From Isoetes taiwanensis (lineage: Eukaryota; Streptophyta; Lycopodiopsida; Isoetales; Isoetaceae): 64,000 bases of DNA. Of this stretch, positions 45,655 to 57,257 are shown one piece after another; position 1 is the stretch's first letter; every line of letters starts with the position of its first letter. The DNA lies in NCBI GenBank assembly GCA_021234155.1, contig JAJEKV010000071.1, positions 5,082,483 to 5,146,482 on the forward strand. The letters are read 5' to 3'. The notes beneath the pieces are model-generated. The model made no database searches. It saw only the letters and a list, made by a program, of their open reading frames with translations, and was not told the DNA's origin. The position numbers and the translations under genes were made by a program.

Positions 45655-46600
45655 TGGCTCCCGTGTTTTCTCTTCTAATTGTTGCCGTAGTCCTTCAATT
45701 TGGAATTCCATGTCCATAACCTATATCATTCAACACATGTTAAGTTCAGCTAAATCATTCTAGAAAGAAATGGAAATTTCTAGTATACAAAGTGGTAGAA
45801 TGTGCCCTTATACAAAGTCAGTTTACTATCCTATGTACTTGTAGAAACAAAAATCCATATTGCTTACTACAAAATGATGGCCAGATGGATACCTTACTGG
45901 GCTCATGTAACATTCTTATTCGGCGGGCTTCTTGAATTTCCAATCGAAGGTGTTCAAGCTCCTGTACAAATGACAGTCATCCAGTGGCAATGAGAATTGA
46001 TGGTTGTCCAACCCATCTCAGTTAATGAGTTATAAGATTTTGGTGACAATTAAACATCAACAATTAAACATCAAAAAGCATTAGGAGCCCTTTAAAAGAT
46101 ACTCAGAATTTCAGAGTTTATAAATTGTATCCCAGTTTTTGCAACTTAACATAGAACTTAACATAGAACTTCCATGCAACTTAACATAGAACCATGCAAG
46201 TCTTTCTTCTTTGGAAAGTCGAATAGCTAACCTTTCCAATATTTTCCATCGAATACTTTAATAACAGTTATATCTTGTTTTCATAAGTTAGTTGTGTGAA
46301 TGAGGAACTTTGCATCATACCTGCATTTCTACAGCAGCTCGTCCTTGCTCATCAAGTGCAGCCTGTACTCTTTCTGCTGCCGCTATAGCTGCCTCAATCT
46401 CAAGATGAGCAGCTGTTTTGGCCTCCTCCACTACCCTACCTACCTCATCTAATGCCTGCCTTGTTTAGTACACAAAAATGATAAGCTGGAAGATACACTG
46501 AGTATTTTAATAAATTTCGATTTCTGTATCAAATGCACTAAACCATATTAGATTGTCCTAGTGCCACCTCCATAGAGGCACTTTTTCCTGTTTGAGCAGG
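45655..46600 (-). pseudogene. SCAB1-like: SCAB1-like actin-binding protein, coiled-coil exons
   Basis: Four phase-0 exons on the minus strand: 46544-46600, 46321-46455, 45893-45961 and about 45655-45720. Together they encode VVEEAKTAAHLEIEAAIAAA, ERVQAALDEQGRA, EIQEARRIRMLHEPSK and VMDMEFQIEGLRQQLEEK. The QEARRIxMLHxPSxVMDME run is the hallmark of plant stomatal-closure-related actin-binding proteins, where this coiled coil mediates dimerisation and actin-filament binding. The last exon runs into a stop after EEKTREPVCS, where the family continues into the Ig and PH domains, and these domains are absent downstream. Start codon and amino-terminal actin-binding region are not resolved. I read it as a truncated copy, though missed exons cannot be excluded. 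Confidence 0.7.
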
Positions 46601-47760
46601 CTGTTAGAGCTTCAAAAAACATGGCATAGCAGAGGACGATGACATGCCCGCAAAACCTTGAGAAATCTTGAGAAAAAGATTCACACCAGGGAAGCAAAGA
46701 AAAGTCACCTCAATCACGATATGCTGCTTACCCTATTTGGGGCTTTAACATCTTGTGTGGCCAAACTTACTTAGATTGGCACAGACTTAAGAGTACCATA
46801 TTCTGCAACAACTGAAATGGACTCCATGCATAGGGGCTGATTTCAAGCAAAACATGAACTCAGAAATTAAAGAATTGCACATTACTATATAAAGAAAATC
46901 GAATGGAGAAAAAAAAAATCCTACCTTTCATATTTTACAGTATGCTCCGCATGCAAAGCATACATTGACCTCATAAACTCTGCAACCCATTATTACATTC
47001 AGTCATGAGCATCATTTCAGGTCATACAACTGAATGAGTGGTGCATCAATGTGGTCCTGAAGAAGAAATGCTAGAACCAATTCGCAGAAGAGCTCGTTGA
47101 AGAGAAATGACTCATTTTTGCAAAGTAATCAAGCCCAATGATATCAATATCATGCTTTGGGTCCATACCATAAAATATCAAAGCCAGAATTACGCCACAT
47201 AGATACCAGAAATGTGACCTCTTTGCTACTGACCAACTAAACAAAATTCACGTAAAGGCTTTGATAATGAAAGAAAATCGAGACCCGCCTCATTTTTTGA
47301 AAATCGTCTCGATTAAAACCTCTTTATACATCGCAGCTATGGCTATGCGGTGGGCTTGTGCTCACGGGTTTCACCACGTTTGTCGCCCATTTGCTCAAAT
47401 GATTCTCGCCATCTTGAAACCGACCACGTGAACCCTATCTCAAAAATTGCAGCGGTAAGAAAACACAGTGCCGGAGGGGAAGCCCAATTCTTACCGCATA
47501 TCCAAGCTTGTCAATCCAATAAGACGAAATAGAGCTGCATTTCCAGCCATAGTTATTTTTCACAATGGTGCGGGAGGGAAATAGGCTCCGCCTTCGTCCA
47601 CAAGTGGGCGGCGGAGCCGAGGCCGAAAGCAAGGAAGCGCTATGGCTGCAAAAAATTGGAAGAGCAAGCCGATTTTTGGGTCTGCAGAAGCCGCAAAGAA
47701 GAAACTCCAAAATTTAAAGGCAGGTAGCTAGGATTAAGCAAGCCATCCATGAGAACGACA
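46601..47760 (-). other. Possible upstream exons of the SCAB1-like locus
   Basis: An acceptor/donor-bounded segment near 46924-46985 reads FMRSMYALHAEHTVKYE. A GC-richer segment 47490-47755 starts at ATG 47747 (MDGLLNPSYLPLNFG), looks like an organelle-type or leader exon, but needs a frameshift to reach IVKNNYGWKC before a GTAAGA donor. Linkage to the SCAB1-like exons is not shown. Confidence 0.25.
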
Positions 47761-48970
47761 CCGTGTTGCCTTGCCCGATAGTTGGAATAGAGATCGGCCA
47801 TAGCCGCGCAAGGAAAAAAAAAATTCTAAGCAACGGTCAAGATTATTTTGAAATTTCATAAACGGCCCAGATGAGTGCCTCGACGTCGAAACTAAAGCAA
47901 TTATATATGTTAAGATATGGGTGAAAGTATGCTGGTGGGTAGCAAAAGCATGCGTCCGGACGCATGCTTATAGCAGGGTTTTAGCCCGCTTAAAGCACCC
48001 CTGCTTTTGCTTAATTTGGGGTGCTTTAAGCGTAACTGCCCGTCATTTTTTTACGCCCTTCATGTACTAACACGTCCACCTCACGAATGAACCGTTAGGA
48101 TAATGATTGTGGGTTTTGGCTGGATTTTCGGCGAAAGTGGTGTGGTAGTACGTTGCAAATTGGATTACTTCGCCATGGGCGCGAAAATTCTCCTCCAATT
48201 CAATTATCCTCCCTCTCAGAATTTCATGGCTCCCCCTCGACAGGGCCCCGAGGCAATCAGCGTTTAGCATTGGATTTTCGGCCCGATGAATCCCAATACA
48301 AGATGTTCCAAATTTGTTGGATGTCAATCCAACACAGAAATATCACGTGAAGATCCAGTTTCCTCTCGCAATTTACAAGAAATTGGATGCGAGAGAAAAA
48401 GAGAGAATACTGATTAAGGAATAAGATGAAAAGAGCGGCGGTTGAACGGGGAGGATCCGAGCATGAGACGCAGGCAAGAAATAGCCAAGCAAGTAGTTGA
48501 TTACTTCAATAAGCTCACCAAAAAGCATTCACAGAACTCAAGGCTGATGTGATGAAGAGGGTGGTTCATCACCACTAAAATGGAAATCTCGAACACGGAC
48601 TTTTGCCAAATCCAAAGGAGTGCAAGGCAGCCGGAGTCTTTGCTCAACAACTTGAAACAGAACAATGGCAGCCACAAAGAGGCTAAGGAACCATGATATT
48701 TGGAGAGCCGTAACCTCAACACTTGTGATGGCTTCTTCCACAAATTCGAGATGCAATTCCACTATGGCGTGGCTGTTAGGTACATCTATTTCTTGTCTTC
48801 ATGCCTCGTGCTTCTTCATGCTTTCAAGTGCTTGTATCTGCCGAAGTGATCTTTGGTGGGATATGTTCATTGATACATGTGCAATATTTCTTATGATAGG
48901 TTGCATGAGGTCAACAATTGCAAATCGGGCTTTGATTAAGGAAATCGGAAGCCTTCCTTGGAAATGGTCC
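47761..48970. other. Region with two unrecognised minus-strand frames
   Basis: 48067-48327 and 48501-48800 are open on the minus strand. The second has a hydrophobic stretch (WFLSLFVAAIVLF) that could cross a membrane and ends FHFSGDEPPSSSHQP. Neither starts at an ATG that I can support, and I recognise no family. Confidence 0.25.
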
Positions 48971-49637
48971 GTGGTCCGCTTTCCAAAAGAGGTTGAGGTG
49001 CGATTCTCTCACCCCCTTGCAAGCAAAGCATAACAGTCCCGGAAAGAAAACAGCAGAGTCTCTCCTTGCAAGAAAGATGTTGTGAACACCGTTGGAGAGT
49101 CGGGGCTTAGAATTTCTTATCCCTTGCACCTTACGAGGTCACACAGTATAAGTTTCCATACAAACTTTTTTACGCTATTTCTAACCAAAGGCCACCATTC
49201 ACCGCAGACTATATCAACAATACAAAAGGGACATCCCGAACACCACTGTTTGCTTAAAGGCTTTCGAGAAGTTGAAGCCTATTTATGTGAAGAAAGTATC
49301 GTAAAGGGAAACCCGTTGTTGCATATACCATATGAAGTTGGAGTATGCGGGTACCGAATGCATTAAGGTCGTAAAACCGGATTCCATGGTGAAGAGTGCA
49401 AGTGCACCCGCGAGGTCCGTGGACCCGGTGAGAAGTGTCCGCCAGCCAACATCACGAGATGACTCAACCAGCGAAGCTCGAGGGTCGTGGGTTTGCAACA
49501 AGAGCGAGGGTGAAGAATGGTATAAACATGACTGCTTGATGCAGACATGTCAGAAGTGTGGCACGAAAAGTCTTCCTATATGTCCAAGAGAAAGAGAGAA
49601 TCACGAGTTCTTGCTTGAATGGAAGACGTTTGAAAAG

Positions 49638-49743
49638 GTAATACTCTCTTTATTGTTTGTCAAGCATATATGATATTGTCATCGCGCCGACCATCGCTTT
49701 TGTGCTTTCAACTTGCGCTGATCTTCTTTTTTTTATGCTACAG
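49638..49743 (+). other. Intron in the transposase pseudogene
   Basis: AAG|GTAATACT donor and TTTTTTTATGCTACAG| acceptor, phase 0. Removing it joins KTFEK to TLLQIPVETEEADG in one frame. Confidence 0.7.
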
Positions 49744-50749
49744 ACCTTGTTACAGATTCCAGTGGAGACAGAAGAAGCTGATGGAGTTGCAGCCTGCGTT
49801 ACCAAGGAAGTGCCAGGTGGCAGCAGAAAGAAAAGATCTAATGCCACCAAGAAGGGAAACCAAAGTAAGAAGTCCAAGGTAGCTGGTGGGACCTTGACTA
49901 CCCTGAAGTAGTTTCCAAAGATGCACAAGTTGAGAAGAAGGGAAACAAAAGTAAGAAATCCAAGGTAGTGGTGGGACGACCGAAAGTTGAGAAGAAGAAA
50001 CAAGATGAGACCTCAAATGGCAAGGGGAAAAAAAAGAAAGGACCAAAGCCAGTTCTTAGATTGTCTTACAAGAGAACGGCAGTGAAGGCTTTCATTTCAT
50101 ATCTGTGTTCCACGTTGAAGATATTCGTGTCACACAATTACAGGGCTAGGTGGCAGGCCATGCAATTCAAGAGGTGCTTGGACAATATCCAAGATGGCAC
50201 CATTGTTTCTGTAATTGATTTTGCTGAGAATTACAGCATCAAAATACAAAGGGAGGTTCAAAGCCAAAGATTGGCACAATGACCAAATAACAATTCTCGC
50301 CCACATCACGTATAGGATGGACAAGCTGCGGGATCGTAAAGCTATTGAAGGAAACCCATTTTTACTTGAGTGATGACAAGATTCATGACACTCTTTTTGT
50401 GCAACACTTGTCTTAGAAAGCACAATTCATGGCTAGTATCAAATGGTGTAGAATTCTCCGGGCATATAGTTTGTCAGGATGGTTGTTCTAGCCAATTCAA
50501 ATCTGCCCGGACCATTCTATTTCCTACCAAGATATCACCACGAGCTAGGGAAGGAAATAATATGGAATTTCTTTGGGACAGCCCATGGTAAGGGGAGAGC
50601 ACGATGGGCTAGGGGCAGTCCTCAAAGGGCATTCACTAGAGAGCAGCTCAAGTATGATGGAGTGAGATTTAGGGTGTGCTGATGCCAATGAATTCGCTAT
50701 GAGTTGGAAATGAAGGTGCCAAAGAACGGGGACATCAAGAGGTAATATG

Positions 50750-50825
50750 CTTTCATCCGCATTCATCCGCTTTTAACGTGCTTTCATCCGGCTTCACAAA
50801 GTGCTTTTATCCGCTTTTATCTGGC
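50750..50825. repeat. CTTTCATCCG imperfect tandem repeats in an intron
   Basis: Six or seven variants of GCTTTxATCCGC in the pyrimidine-rich stretch before the CCTCAG| acceptor of the second intron. Confidence 0.6.
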
Positions 50826-51505
50826 GTGTAATCTTTGTAATGTGCCTCAGATCTTGTATGTGAACTGCAATAGTTGTTCTTTGGCTTTTGCGTGCACTTT
50901 TGGTTCATTGGAAAGGATGATGTTGATAGGACGTAACCGGGCTGGACTGTGGGTGGTAGAAGGGACGAAGGAAATACACAAAGATCGACATACTTGGCCA
51001 AATCAAGCACAAGGGTGGCTCATAGAGGTTTAAGTTGTTTTCGTGGGTAACCGTTTGAAAGGAAACCGGTCATCTTGTGTGAACAAGCAGAGGTTAAAGA
51101 ATTGGAAATATGTTACTCTAAAGCGAGAAAAGTCTCATGGTGAAGGTAAATCAAGACCTAAATCGATGAGGCATTTTTGAAGGTGATGGAGAATGGCTTA
51201 GTGGAAACATAGAGGAAGGTGATAACTTTCTTTGTTGTAGCAGCCGAGGAGGGAAATCGAGGAGAATGCAGATTTCTATGTGGTCAAATGTGTTAAGCGA
51301 GGCATATCCTTGGAAATTGTCAAGGATAGCCGGGTCGAACCTTCAATGTCGATGAACATGTGTTGGCTGGTTTGTACTATCTTTGTCCGGCCCGATGGTA
51401 CTTGGGAGCTACTTGAAGACAAAGGTCCGACCTTCCAAAGATCATCATCACGATCAGCCATCAAGTTTGAGATGAATCGATTCCCGGCACTAACAGATTT
51501 TCCTT

Positions 51506-51800
51506 GATCGGGCTACTCACCGATGATCCTTGATGATCGCCATATGAAGGTTGAATATGCTTTGACCTAGTTGTTTTATCATTTTAACAGTCAGTAGTTA
51601 CTTGTGTACTTGTCTCAAATTTTGATCATTATATTGGAGACAATGCTTGTGAGTATTGGAGTCTTTTTAGTATTGGAAACAATGCTTGTAGTAGTCTTTG
51701 TATTGGAGTATTTTAGTCTTGGAAACAATGCTTGTAGTATTGCAGAGTAAGCTTGATATATATTACGTAAAATTGTACACTCAACATTTGAGACATCTTA
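51506..51800. repeat. TATTGGAxxxAATGCTTGTAG repeats
   Basis: Three or four diverged copies of TATTGGAAACAATGCTTG at 51640-51745 between the transposase relic and the LINE. Confidence 0.6.
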
Positions 51801-51829
51801 CAAGATCACTCAATACTCAAGCGCCGCAC

Positions 51830-52230
51830 GTGGGCAAGAGCAGATCCCAAAAATTCGCACCTCTAGCCGAGGATGTGTTGCAAATGGACCCCCGAGAGAT
51901 GGTTTGGCCAAGGGTGTCGGATGATGACCTGTGTGACACGGTATGGCCGGGTATTTGTTGTTGCCGGGCAAGATCTTTGACCTGGTCATTTGCAATGGTC
52001 GGGGCACAAAGGTGGCCGCCCTCCGGCCGCTTCACTTGTAGGAGGGGAGAACTGTGGGGGCGGCACCGGTGTGGTGGATTACGTAAGCAGGCAGACGAAA
52101 GCAATGCCTACACTTGATCACTCGCCGGTTGGGGACAGTGGCCGGACGAGGAAGTAGACTCGACCATCAGCCCCTGTTCTTGCAGATAGATTGGCAGCCA
52201 ACCGAGCACCCATTGCCCCAACACCCCATG
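51830..52230 (+). pseudogene. LINE endonuclease, carboxy-terminal part
   Basis: Frames recall WPRVSDDD, GRFTCRRG, then in a shifted frame GGTGVVDYV and LDHQPLFLQIDWQPTE. The last corresponds to the SDHxPL motif closing the APE-type endonuclease; Ser is replaced by Leu. Confidence 0.7.
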
Positions 52231-52789
52231 TACCACGGCCAAGGCCGGATTATGATCATGCGGCGGTCTATGCGAGGATGCTTAAGCATGAGCTGCCGGG
52301 AGTCTTTGCGGCTCCCCCACACTTCAACACAGACGGCCCGGTGAACCGGCTCCTTCTAAGGGTAGGGGATGATGCTTTGGGAGAGGCCGCTCGGCGATCC
52401 ACGTGGGGGCTGCAACCACCTTCCCCCTTAATAACTTGTTCGATGATGAATGTCGGAGCTGAAACGATGGCTTCGCCAAGTCTTTGGACCCACCATTCGC
52501 CCAGAGACCGTCCGTCAATACCGCTCCCTTCCTCAAGACCAAGAAAGCCAAGTACCTTGAGCACCAACAATGAGATGTTTGGTCGCTAGACCGCCACCCT
52601 AGGGCCTTACGGAGAAAGGTCTTGAGTAAGCCCGCATTACGGGGAAATATTACCCCGGAACAATGGGTGAGATACTTGCGGCGGGATGACCCAATGGGAA
52701 GCCGCACCGCACCTCCATGCAGGCAAAAGGCCTAGTAATCGGGTCATTGCGAAGGGATGTCATAATGGACCTGCAACGCCGCTAATGGG

Positions 52790-53640
52790 AAGGCAGCAGA
52801 TTTGGATGGTATGCAGGCGCGAGAGCTTCTCAAGTGGGCGGGCCCCAATGGTCCGGTTCTTCAAACACTCTTCAACGGGGCATTGCAAGAAGAAGGCTTC
52901 CCCCGCCTTTGGACTACCGGTAGAGTTGTGCCCATATACAAAGCGGGGACCCCATTGACCAACTATCGCATTACCATTATGGTCGGGTTCGTCTTTGCCA
53001 AGTTGCTTGGGATTCTTGGCGGCGGCCCGACACTTTGGGCGGAGAGGATGGAGAAGAAGGGCTCTCACTCAAAAGCTTCGCCCAGGCATTCTACTATTGA
53101 CCATATCTTCACTCTGCGAACACTCATAGAGGATAGCGGAATCAACGCCAGAATCATCTTGTTGCTTTTGTGGATTTCGCAAAGGCTTTTGACACGGTGC
53201 CTCGGGATAAGTTGTGGGGACGATTGAGGCTGACTAGGGACCCCGTCGACTTGCGAGAATGCTATATATAGACTATACGCAGGCTTGCTCGGTCGTCTCA
53301 CACCTGTCGGGGAGCCCGTTGTTAGTAGCATTGGGGTGCGCCCGTGGCTGCCCTCTATCCCCCGCTCGCCGGCTTGTACATTGACCAGCCTAGAAGAATG
53401 ACTAGCTGAGCACCGGGAGGCCTTCAGTTGATGCACCACATAATCCGGCAACTCATATATCGATGATGTTGCCCGCTCGCTATATACCCGGAAGGACATG
53501 CAACGCCACACGGATGCTTTGGACACTTTACGCCAATTCAGCGACATGAGAGTTAACTTGGCCAAGACAAGGGTGCTGCTGGTACCATCATCCCGGCACC
53601 CACGCCTTCCCTCATTCACTTACCCGGCGGGTAGTGGAGG
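52790..53640 (+). pseudogene. LINE reverse transcriptase, frameshifted
   Basis: Blocks: VVPIYKAGTPLTNYRITIMV, FVFAKLLG, RHSTIDHIFTLRTLIED, then in the next frame a VDFAKAFDTVPRDKLW-like run (53168-53220) and SYIDDVARSLYTRKDM at about 53453, where motif C is YIDD rather than YADD, then NLAKTRVLLVPS (motif D) and YKYLGIRFSTT (53650). The catalytic Asp pair is kept, but the frame is broken several times. Confidence 0.85.
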
Positions 53641-54289
53641 TGGCTCAGTCTTATAAGTATTTGGGCATTAGGTTTTCTACTACCACACCTTTGGGATGCA
53701 TCCATCGGGTTCTGGTCTTTGCAGGTGAAAAAGCCACAGATGCAATGCAAAACAACTTGATCACAAGGCGTAGTCAGATGCATGGGGTCACCGGGCACAC
53801 TTGTTGTGGCCTTGGTTGAACCGGTCCTCCTCTATGGGAAGTGTGGGGGCCGGTGATATCCCTCACCACTTGGAGCGATCTAGAGCGGGTACATAAGGCC
53901 TTCTTGGCGGGCACTTTGGGAGTGAAATCCCATTGTCCCATATCAGATCTTGCTCCGGGAGGCGGGCTTCCCTTCCATTCTGAGGGCTGCGCTGGCTGAA
54001 CGTCACCTTATTTACTTCCGGAAGGTGGTGGCTATGGATGAAGCCCGCCGCCCAACCTTGCTTTGGCAAATGGCGATGGGGCCCTTGGCGACTCAAAGCT
54101 TCTTTGGAAAGACAAGCAAGCCCAGTGGTTTCGCTATGGAATGTGCGGGCACATAGATGTGGACCGGTGCATACACCGAAGGAACGCTACCGCCTTGAAG
54201 CAAAGACTTGGATGCTTGCTTCATGGCCAAGCTTTGGGATGCAGAGGCCCCGTCACATGTCAAGGTGGCAAATTATCGACACGGCAGTT

Positions 54290-54600
54290 AATCCCATGCT
54301 CACAAAGGGCCCACACCACTACATGCGCACCCATCTACCCATGAAAAAGCGCAGGGTGATTGCTTCCATTCGCAGACAGTGCACACCACCTCCGCATTGA
54401 GACGGGGAGATGGATTCGGGGAGCAGCGGAGGACAGAGTCCGGTCCGTCAGCGTGGCGCCATTGAGGATGAAAGTCACGCCCTCCGTGCCTGTCTCCATT
54501 ACCCAGCATATCCGGGCTCGGTATGCTCGGTTAGTTAATGCCCCATCCGGGCCTTGCATGAGCTACCGAGCACGGCCTCTGTAGGCTTGTTGAGATTACC
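54290..54600 (+). pseudogene. LINE ORF2 carboxy-terminal domain
   Basis: Contains HLRIETGRWIRGAAEDRVR and GAIEDESHALRACLHYPAY, the region of the terminal CCHC finger; several Cys are lost. The minus-strand copy at 63.7-63.8 kb has the parallel GAIEDEPSHFPSCPVW. Confidence 0.65.
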
Positions 54601-54699
54601 TCAGGGGAGGTAATGGATACGCGGGACTCGGTTATGCCCCCCCGTCCGGCATTAACCTCGGTTGTACTTGTGATTATGTATATAACTGTGTAGTATGTC

Positions 54700-54840
54700 A
54701 GCATCCTTATTGCTACTAAGGTTTTTCCCCTGAAAACCCTTCGGGGCGGGGGTTTTTTAATCCTGGTAGTAATACGCCTGCTGCTCTCTCTTTGTACTTG
54801 GGTCCCATAGGCCAGTTGGTCTCCGTGGATGATAAAATCA
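54700..54840 (+). other. Structured 3' UTR of the plus-strand LINE
   Basis: Outer stem ATTGCTACTAAGG with CCTGGTAGTAAT; inner words CCCCTGAAAACCC, GGGGCGGGGG, GGTTTTTTAATCC. A near-identical element lies at 63.4-63.5 kb (minus) and a diverged one at 14.02 kb. It ends GTCTCCGTGGATGATAAAA before the tail. Probable recognition structure for the LINE RT. Confidence 0.65.
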
Positions 54841-54865
54841 TATTCTATTCTATTCTATTCTATTA
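54841..54865 (+). repeat. (TATTC)n tail of the plus-strand LINE
   Basis: Five TATTC units directly after the 3' UTR, in the same sense as the LINE. Confidence 0.85.
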
Positions 54866-55261
54866 ATATATTTTCACTTAAGGCCTGAGTGAAGAGCCCA
54901 GCAACGTTGGGCACTTTTTCTATATGCAACATAACATTACAAAATATAACTATACAAATCAATGTGAGAGGCTATTAACAATGTGATAGCTTGCTCTTAG
55001 CAATGATGGCTAAACATGAACCATGGCAGGGGTTCAAATCCTATGGGCTATATATGTATTAATTCATTATTGGAATACAAGTTGAAGAAACATATATTTT
55101 GTGAATTCGTGGTATATTTTGGGAATTACATCGCTCTGGCCAGTTGAGTGTTTATTGTATACTAATAAAAAAAGCAGACGTGATTATGTAATGGCATAAC
55201 AACTGAAATTAACGTGAAGGCAACTTACAAATAAACTTCCCAAAAAAATGTCTTATATATA

Positions 55262-55325
55262 CAAGAAACTTATCGCGGCGGCCAAGGCCGCCGCGAACGT
55301 TCCTCTCCCCCAACTCGTCTATACA
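55262..55325 (-). mobile_element. Palindromic hairpin element end ending CTTG|T, copy 3
   Basis: Minus-strand copy: palindrome arms at 55274-55295, then GATAAGTTTCTTG ending at 55262, then T. Outside it no similarity to the other copies was seen. Confidence 0.5.
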
Positions 55326-55862
55326 TGCTAGAACATGCATAATTTGAACCTGCACTTTGTTGCCTTGTGTTCAGTGCCCGCACGATAGAAGAATATTGAC
55401 CATAACGACTCGTCATGAAAAATGTTTTGTATTAAATCAAAAGAATCTAAGTTTCGAACATACAAAAATTGAACTGTGTTTGAGCATGGAGAATTCTAAC
55501 CTCTTAAGTTGCCAATATATCTATGCAAAATGGTTATTCAAAATGCATATGAATAAAACATGAACCCATTAACCCAATAGCTTTCCATATGGTAAGAACA
55601 AATTTATGATATGCATCATGGAGATGGTCCATCATGCAATATTGCCCAATACTATTTTTTGCTCTGCACAATGTATTGGAAATGTTTCAAACGTGGTAGA
55701 TCAAATTTGACCTCTGCTGAAACAAAAAGTTAATGATGAGAACGATAATCTTTGCTATAGCACAATACACTTTAAATAGCCGAAAAGACTTATATAGTCG
55801 TTTAAAGATCTTAAAGGTCTAAGTTATTAATAGATGGTGTAATAGCCATTTGTAAAAGCAAA

Positions 55863-55879
55863 AAAATAAAATAAAATAA

Positions 55880-55923
<44 letters not shown>
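55863..55923. repeat. AAAAT then (AAT)n microsatellite
   Basis: Four AAAAT units followed by about fifteen AAT units. Confidence 0.95.
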
Positions 55924-55924
<1 letters not shown>

Positions 55925-57257
55925 TCTGCACAGCAAGGCTTGGGTAGAGTAATGTGAACACCCCATTACATTGCCACCATCATGAGCACCAAATGGCCGA
56001 GATCCAATATCGTTGCCCCAAATGGCTAATTTTGCTGTATGGATTTGTTGTCTGTCATTCGTAAAGAAAACATGAGACAATATCCATTTTAACAGGAGCT
56101 TGCCCAAGCCTTAGAATAATGAAGGGCTGCCATGCCTTTAAATCCTCCTTTCGAATTGCTCGAATTGTTGCTCTGATAAGTTACCCTCGCAATGCAGCCA
56201 AAGGAAAGTATGAAATAGAGGCCCTGGTTTGTGCCTATAGCCATCCCAGATGCTTAGAATTACGAGATCTTAGGCTCCAACTTATTTTCTTACATTGGCC
56301 ACTGGCCACTAGTAAAAGTTCCTCCTAAGATGAATTAGTTGCCCAGTATGGATGGCATTGCATAGGGGTTCAGGGGTGATCCAAATTTCTATTCATGAAT
56401 CAAATTTTTTGAGCTCTGTCATCTCTGGTTTGAAAAGGCTTATTATTATGCTCTTCTATTTTTAATCCTTGGATTTCCTTCCTACCGAATCACTGATCTG
56501 TCATGTCTCAAGCGTTCATTGTTTCTTCAAATCCTTGTGTTCTCAACCTCTTTTACCTTCCAATGAGTATTGCAAAATAAAAATAAAAACACCTTTAAAT
56601 CATATTCCAAAGATGTGAAAACATGTTACACATAAGCTTAATATTAAAATTGCATTTTAAAACGCTTAGTAAACAAACAAACCTCTAGGAATGCAAGAGC
56701 AATTGCAGGGCCCCTTATTTTCCAACAAGATTCACTTGAAACTGCACCTTCAAACGGCTTATGCATGATATCATTTTGGTCTACAAATATTTATGAACTG
56801 CGAAATTGGAGAAATACATCAGACAATTGCAAGACCAATTTGCCCAAAATGATTAGGAAGAAAGCAAATGGACTATCCATGTTCAGTGGTCTGTAACACC
56901 AATTATTAACAAAAGGTCCTTTTAAAGCATATGGACATAACGAAAAAAATAGAGCTTTAGCAAAAAGTAAAGCAAATGGACTATCCATGGCATAAATTAC
57001 AACTCAAGGCTGATTTCACCAGCACGAGATAACAAAACAAGCATATCAATGAGAAATAAGTCATCCAGCATCTCAATCCACCAAAGTTCTCTTCCAGCAT
57101 TGGATTCTACCTCGGTTCTCATAGGATCCTTCAGCTTCAACTTGGTAAACAATCTTTTCTCGCTGTTTTTAGAATTGAACTTCTCTGCGCTGACATCTCA
57201 GAAATAGCTGCATAAACAACCATCCTCTTGCATGCCTCTCTGCTCAGGCATATGACT

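Larger units (their letters stand above)
48975..51505 (+). pseudogene. DDE-like transposase of an unassigned DNA transposon, with introns, decayed
   Basis: Plus-strand blocks in order: LRCDSLTPLQAKHNS (about 48990); RDIPNTTVCLKAFEKLKPIY (about 49230); CQKCGTKSLPICP (about 49550); a Lys-rich linker; FVSHNYRARWQAMQFKRCLD and VIDFAENYSIKIQREVQS (50120-50270); DWHNDQITILAHITYRMD; HDTLFVQH; DGCSSQFKSARPFYFLPRYH and WNFFGTAHGKG (50480-50600). DFAENY, the DGCSSQF Asp and the HGKG region would be the catalytic core of an RNase H-like DDE enzyme. A 106-bp GT-AG intron (49638-49743, phase 0) and another at about 50741-50849 join exons. Frameshifts at about 49905 and 50270 and stops inactivate it. I do not know a formal superfamily name for this protein type. 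Confidence 0.6.
51800..54865 (+). mobile_element. LINE, ORF2 only, 5'-truncated, with (TATTC)n tail
   Basis: Plus-strand order: endonuclease remains (51830-52200), RT (about 52790-53650), carboxy-terminal domain (to about 54600), structured 3' UTR and (TATTC)n tail. Multiple frameshifts and stops. GC content is much higher than the surroundings, which suggests recent arrival or a GC-rich source family. Confidence 0.88.
54866..57250. other. AT-rich spacer
   Basis: No supported gene. It holds the hairpin element end at 55262-55325 and the trinucleotide repeat at 55863. Confidence 0.4.
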
